Of a stretch of 14,577 nt of DNA, positions 12,613 to 14,577 are shown piece by piece. The notes under the pieces are model-generated. The model saw only the letters and a list, made by a program, of their open reading frames with translations. It made no database searches and was not told where the DNA came from. The stretch is from an uncultured Holophagales bacterium. GTDB lineage: Bacteria > Acidobacteriota > Thermoanaerobaculia > UBA5066. The position numbers were made by a program, and so were the translations under genes. Positions within the stretch are counted from its first letter, which is position 1, and each line of letters opens with the position of its first letter. The stretch lies in contig CALBDV010000028.1 in the NCBI GenBank assembly GCA_937927565.1, positions 1-14,577 of the forward strand, in the 5' to 3' direction.

Positions 12613-14556
12613 ATGTTTCCGCTCGCGACAGCAGACCGGCTCCCGATGGAGTCGGACGATGATCGATCGTCGGCGGGTCTTCCCTTCTCGCCACCCCCAC
12701 AAGTGGCGCCCGAGGGCCCGTCCCGCTCCGCCGCCGAGCGAGGACAGCTTCAGGCGCTCCTCGACTGCCTTCCGGATCTCGTCTGGCTGATAGACGCGGA
12801 GGGGCGGTTCCTCGCGGCGAACGAACCGTTCTCGCGCCTGGTGGGAGTCCCCGTGACGGCCATTCCGGGCCGGAGGGCCGAGGACGTGCTTCCGCCCGGC
12901 CTCCGCGAGCGCTCGATCCGCGCGGACCGGAGTGCTCTGCAGACGGGCGTCCCGGTGAGGCGCGACGAGATCATCCTGCCCACAGGCTCCCTGGAACGGT
13001 GCTGTTTCGAGACGACGACGGTCCCGGTCCGCGGCCCCGACGGGACAATGACCGGCACGGTCGGGATCGCCCGAGACGTCACGGCGAGCCGGCTCTTCGA
13101 GGAGGAGCTCACCGGCGCGCGGGACTACTACTACGCAGGCATCAACGCGGTCGGCCCTTGCTGGACGACGAACCGCGATCACCGCTATACGCTCGTGAAC
13201 AGGGAGGCCGCCGCGTTCGCCGGTCTCGCGCCGACGATCGCAGTCGGGAAGACGCCGGCGCAGCTCTTCCCCGAGAACGAAGCGGCCGCGCTGACGGAGC
13301 TCCAGGAAGAGGTCTTCGCGACGGGCGCACCCCTGACGCGCGAGCTCGAGGTCACCGACGCGCGCGGACGGAAGTCGATCGTCCTGGTCCGCGCTTTTCC
13401 CTACGTTGGTCCTTCATCCGAGCCGCTCGTCGTCTCTCTCTGGACCGACGTCACCGAGATGCGCAGGCTCGGCCGCGAGCTGGCTGCATCCGAGGAGTTC
13501 CTGGACGGAATCCTGAACGCCATTCCCGACCCGGTCTTCGTGAAGGACCGGGACCACTGCTGGGTCACCGTGAACGACGCCATGTGCAGCTTCCTTGGTC
13601 AGACACGCGAGGGACTGCTGAGCCGACCGGACTCCGAGGTCTTCCCGCCTGCCCAGGTCGAGGTCATCCGTGGACGAGACGACGAGGTCCTTCGGACGGG
13701 GCTCGAGAACGTGAACGAGGAGGACCTCTCGGTCGGCGATAGCGAGGTGCGCCGGGTCGTCACGAAGAAGTCGCTTCACGTCGACCGGGAAGGGCGTCCG
13801 CTCGTCGTCGGCGTGATTCGGGACGTCACGAAGGTCCGGAGCGACGAGGCGGCACTCCGGAGGGCGAACCGGGACCTCGAGGCGGCGAATACCGAGCTCG
13901 AGGCGTTCGCCTTCTCCGTGTCCCACGACCTCTCGGCCCCGCTGCGACGCATCGAGTCCTTCAGCGAGATCCTCCTCGACGACTGCCGCGATCGACTCGC
14001 TCCCGCCGACCTCGAGCTGCTCAGGCGGATCTGGAGCACCGCGCGCCACGCCGAGCAGCTCATCGACGACCTCCTCGCCCTTTCGCGCGCATCCCTCGCG
14101 GAGATGCTCCGAGAGCGGATCGACCTCGGCATCCTCGCGCGGGAGATCGCCGACGTCCTCGTGGAGCAGCAGCCCGGGCGACTCATCGACGTAGAGATCG
14201 CCGAGGGTCTCGTCGTCGACGGCGACCGCCGGCTCCTCAGGCTCTGTCTCGAGAACCTCCTGGGGAACGCCCTGAAGTTCACGCGCGGTCGCGAAACCCT
14301 CATCGAGATCGGAGCCGTGGAGGCGGGACCGGACCGAGAGCGTGCCATCTTCGTGCGCGACAACGGAGTCGGCTTCGACATGGCCTACGCAGATCGGCTC
14401 TTCGGCGTCTTCCAGCGGCTGCATCGACCGGGGGAGTTCCCCGGGTCCGGAGTCGGGCTGGCCCTGGTGAAGAGGATCGTCCATCGTCACGGCGGGCGCG
14501 TCTGGGCCGAGAGCGCCGTCGAGAAGGGGACGACGATCTTCTTCACCCTCGGCTGA
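12613..14556 (+). CDS. Multi-PAS sensor histidine kinase
   Basis: 647 aa. Three PAS-type sensor domains occupy about 43-160 (LDCLPDLVWLIDAEGRFLAAN, ending GIARDVTASR), 170-285 (VGPCWTTNRDHRYTLVN, ending LWTDVTEMRR) and 293-408 (LNAIPDPVFVKDRDHCWVTVN, ending VIRDVTKVRS). A coiled linker leads to the H box FSVSHDLSAPLRRIESFSEI with phospho-accepting His438, of the bacteriophytochrome-like type. The ATPase domain has NLLGNALKFT (548-557), DNGVGFD (583-589) and GSGVGLALVKRIVHRHGG (611-628). No membrane helix or signal peptide is seen, so sensing is cytoplasmic; the ligands of the PAS domains cannot be read from the sequence. It is divergent from the hybrid kinase and has no receiver gene of its own in view, so it may feed the same NtrC-like regulator. 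The ATG at 12613 has no ribosome-binding site; Met12 is an alternative start. The gene is complete. Confidence 0.93.
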   Translation: MFPLATADRLPMESDDDRSSAGLPFSPPPQVAPEGPSRSAAERGQLQALLDCLPDLVWLIDAEGRFLAANEPFSRLVGVPVTAIPGRRAEDVLPPGLRERSIRADRSALQTGVPVRRDEIILPTGSLERCCFETTTVPVRGPDGTMTGTVGIARDVTASRLFEEELTGARDYYYAGINAVGPCWTTNRDHRYTLVNREAAAFAGLAPTIAVGKTPAQLFPENEAAALTELQEEVFATGAPLTRELEVTDARGRKSIVLVRAFPYVGPSSEPLVVSLWTDVTEMRRLGRELAASEEFLDGILNAIPDPVFVKDRDHCWVTVNDAMCSFLGQTREGLLSRPDSEVFPPAQVEVIRGRDDEVLRTGLENVNEEDLSVGDSEVRRVVTKKSLHVDREGRPLVVGVIRDVTKVRSDEAALRRANRDLEAANTELEAFAFSVSHDLSAPLRRIESFSEILLDDCRDRLAPADLELLRRIWSTARHAEQLIDDLLALSRASLAEMLRERIDLGILAREIADVLVEQQPGRLIDVEIAEGLVVDGDRRLLRLCLENLLGNALKFTRGRETLIEIGAVEAGPDRERAIFVRDNGVGFDMAYADRLFGVFQRLHRPGEFPGSGVGLALVKRIVHRHGGRVWAESAVEKGTTIFFTLG

Positions 14557-14577
14557 GCGATACCGGGCGGCGCGCCG

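Noticed and set aside
8857..12662. Two long plus-strand frames (about 650 and 618 codons) antisense to the kinase genes
   Set aside because: Both are shadows of the Ser/Thr kinase and hybrid kinase, with no domain features of their own.
1..14577. tRNA, rRNA, CRISPR array, insertion sequence or attachment site
   Set aside because: No cloverleaf-like or repeat-spacer pattern, transposase or flanking direct repeat was seen on either strand by eye.

Overview
The window is GC-rich (roughly two-thirds G+C) with strong third-position GC bias, which produces long spurious antisense frames. Domain content includes DUF4388/PATAN plus Roadblock/LC7 proteins, an orphan ParA, a Hanks-type Ser/Thr kinase, an NtrC-family sigma-54 activator, multi-PAS hybrid kinases and V4R-like proteins. 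Together these suggest a free-living, signalling-rich bacterium of the Acidobacteriota or Myxococcota/deltaproteobacterial kind. The phylum is an inference; there is no rRNA or other marker gene here.

Layout. Everything from 1 to about 12488 is on the minus strand; one gene (12613-14556) diverges on the plus strand. Unit A (12488 down to 7496) is a tightly packed signalling cassette: a REC-PAS-PAS-HisKA-HATPase kinase, then a Ser/Thr protein kinase whose TTG start overlaps the previous stop, then an NtrC-type response regulator (REC, AAA+ with GAFTGA, Fis-type HTH). Unit B (7326 down to 5) starts about 170 bp after the regulator's stop codon, with a good -24/-12 (sigma-54) promoter candidate at 7388-7371 in the gap. 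It reads in order: DUF4388-Roadblock fusion, two divergent V4R-like proteins, a class V aminotransferase of the cysteine desulfurase type, an unrecognised 104-aa protein, a second DUF4388-Roadblock-like protein, a ParA/MinD-type ATPase, a Roadblock protein, and a REC-GGDEF-EAL protein. Spacings in unit B run from a 29-bp overlap to a 37-bp gap, so it looks like one operon. The divergent gene at 12613 is a three-PAS histidine kinase.

How it may work together (inference). The sensory kinase(s) would phosphorylate the NtrC-like regulator. The regulator would activate the sigma-54 promoter immediately downstream of its own gene. The resulting operon encodes a small-molecule-binding and sulfur/PLP module (V4R pair plus desulfurase). 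It also encodes a Roadblock/PATAN/ParA module that resembles the parts used for protein positioning and polarity in gliding bacteria, but with no MglA-type GTPase and no ParB in view. It ends in a c-di-GMP-degrading output protein. I do not recognise this combination as a named system, and it is the main item of interest.

No tRNA, rRNA, CRISPR array, insertion sequence or attachment site was seen, and no stretch over 300 bases lacks a gene.
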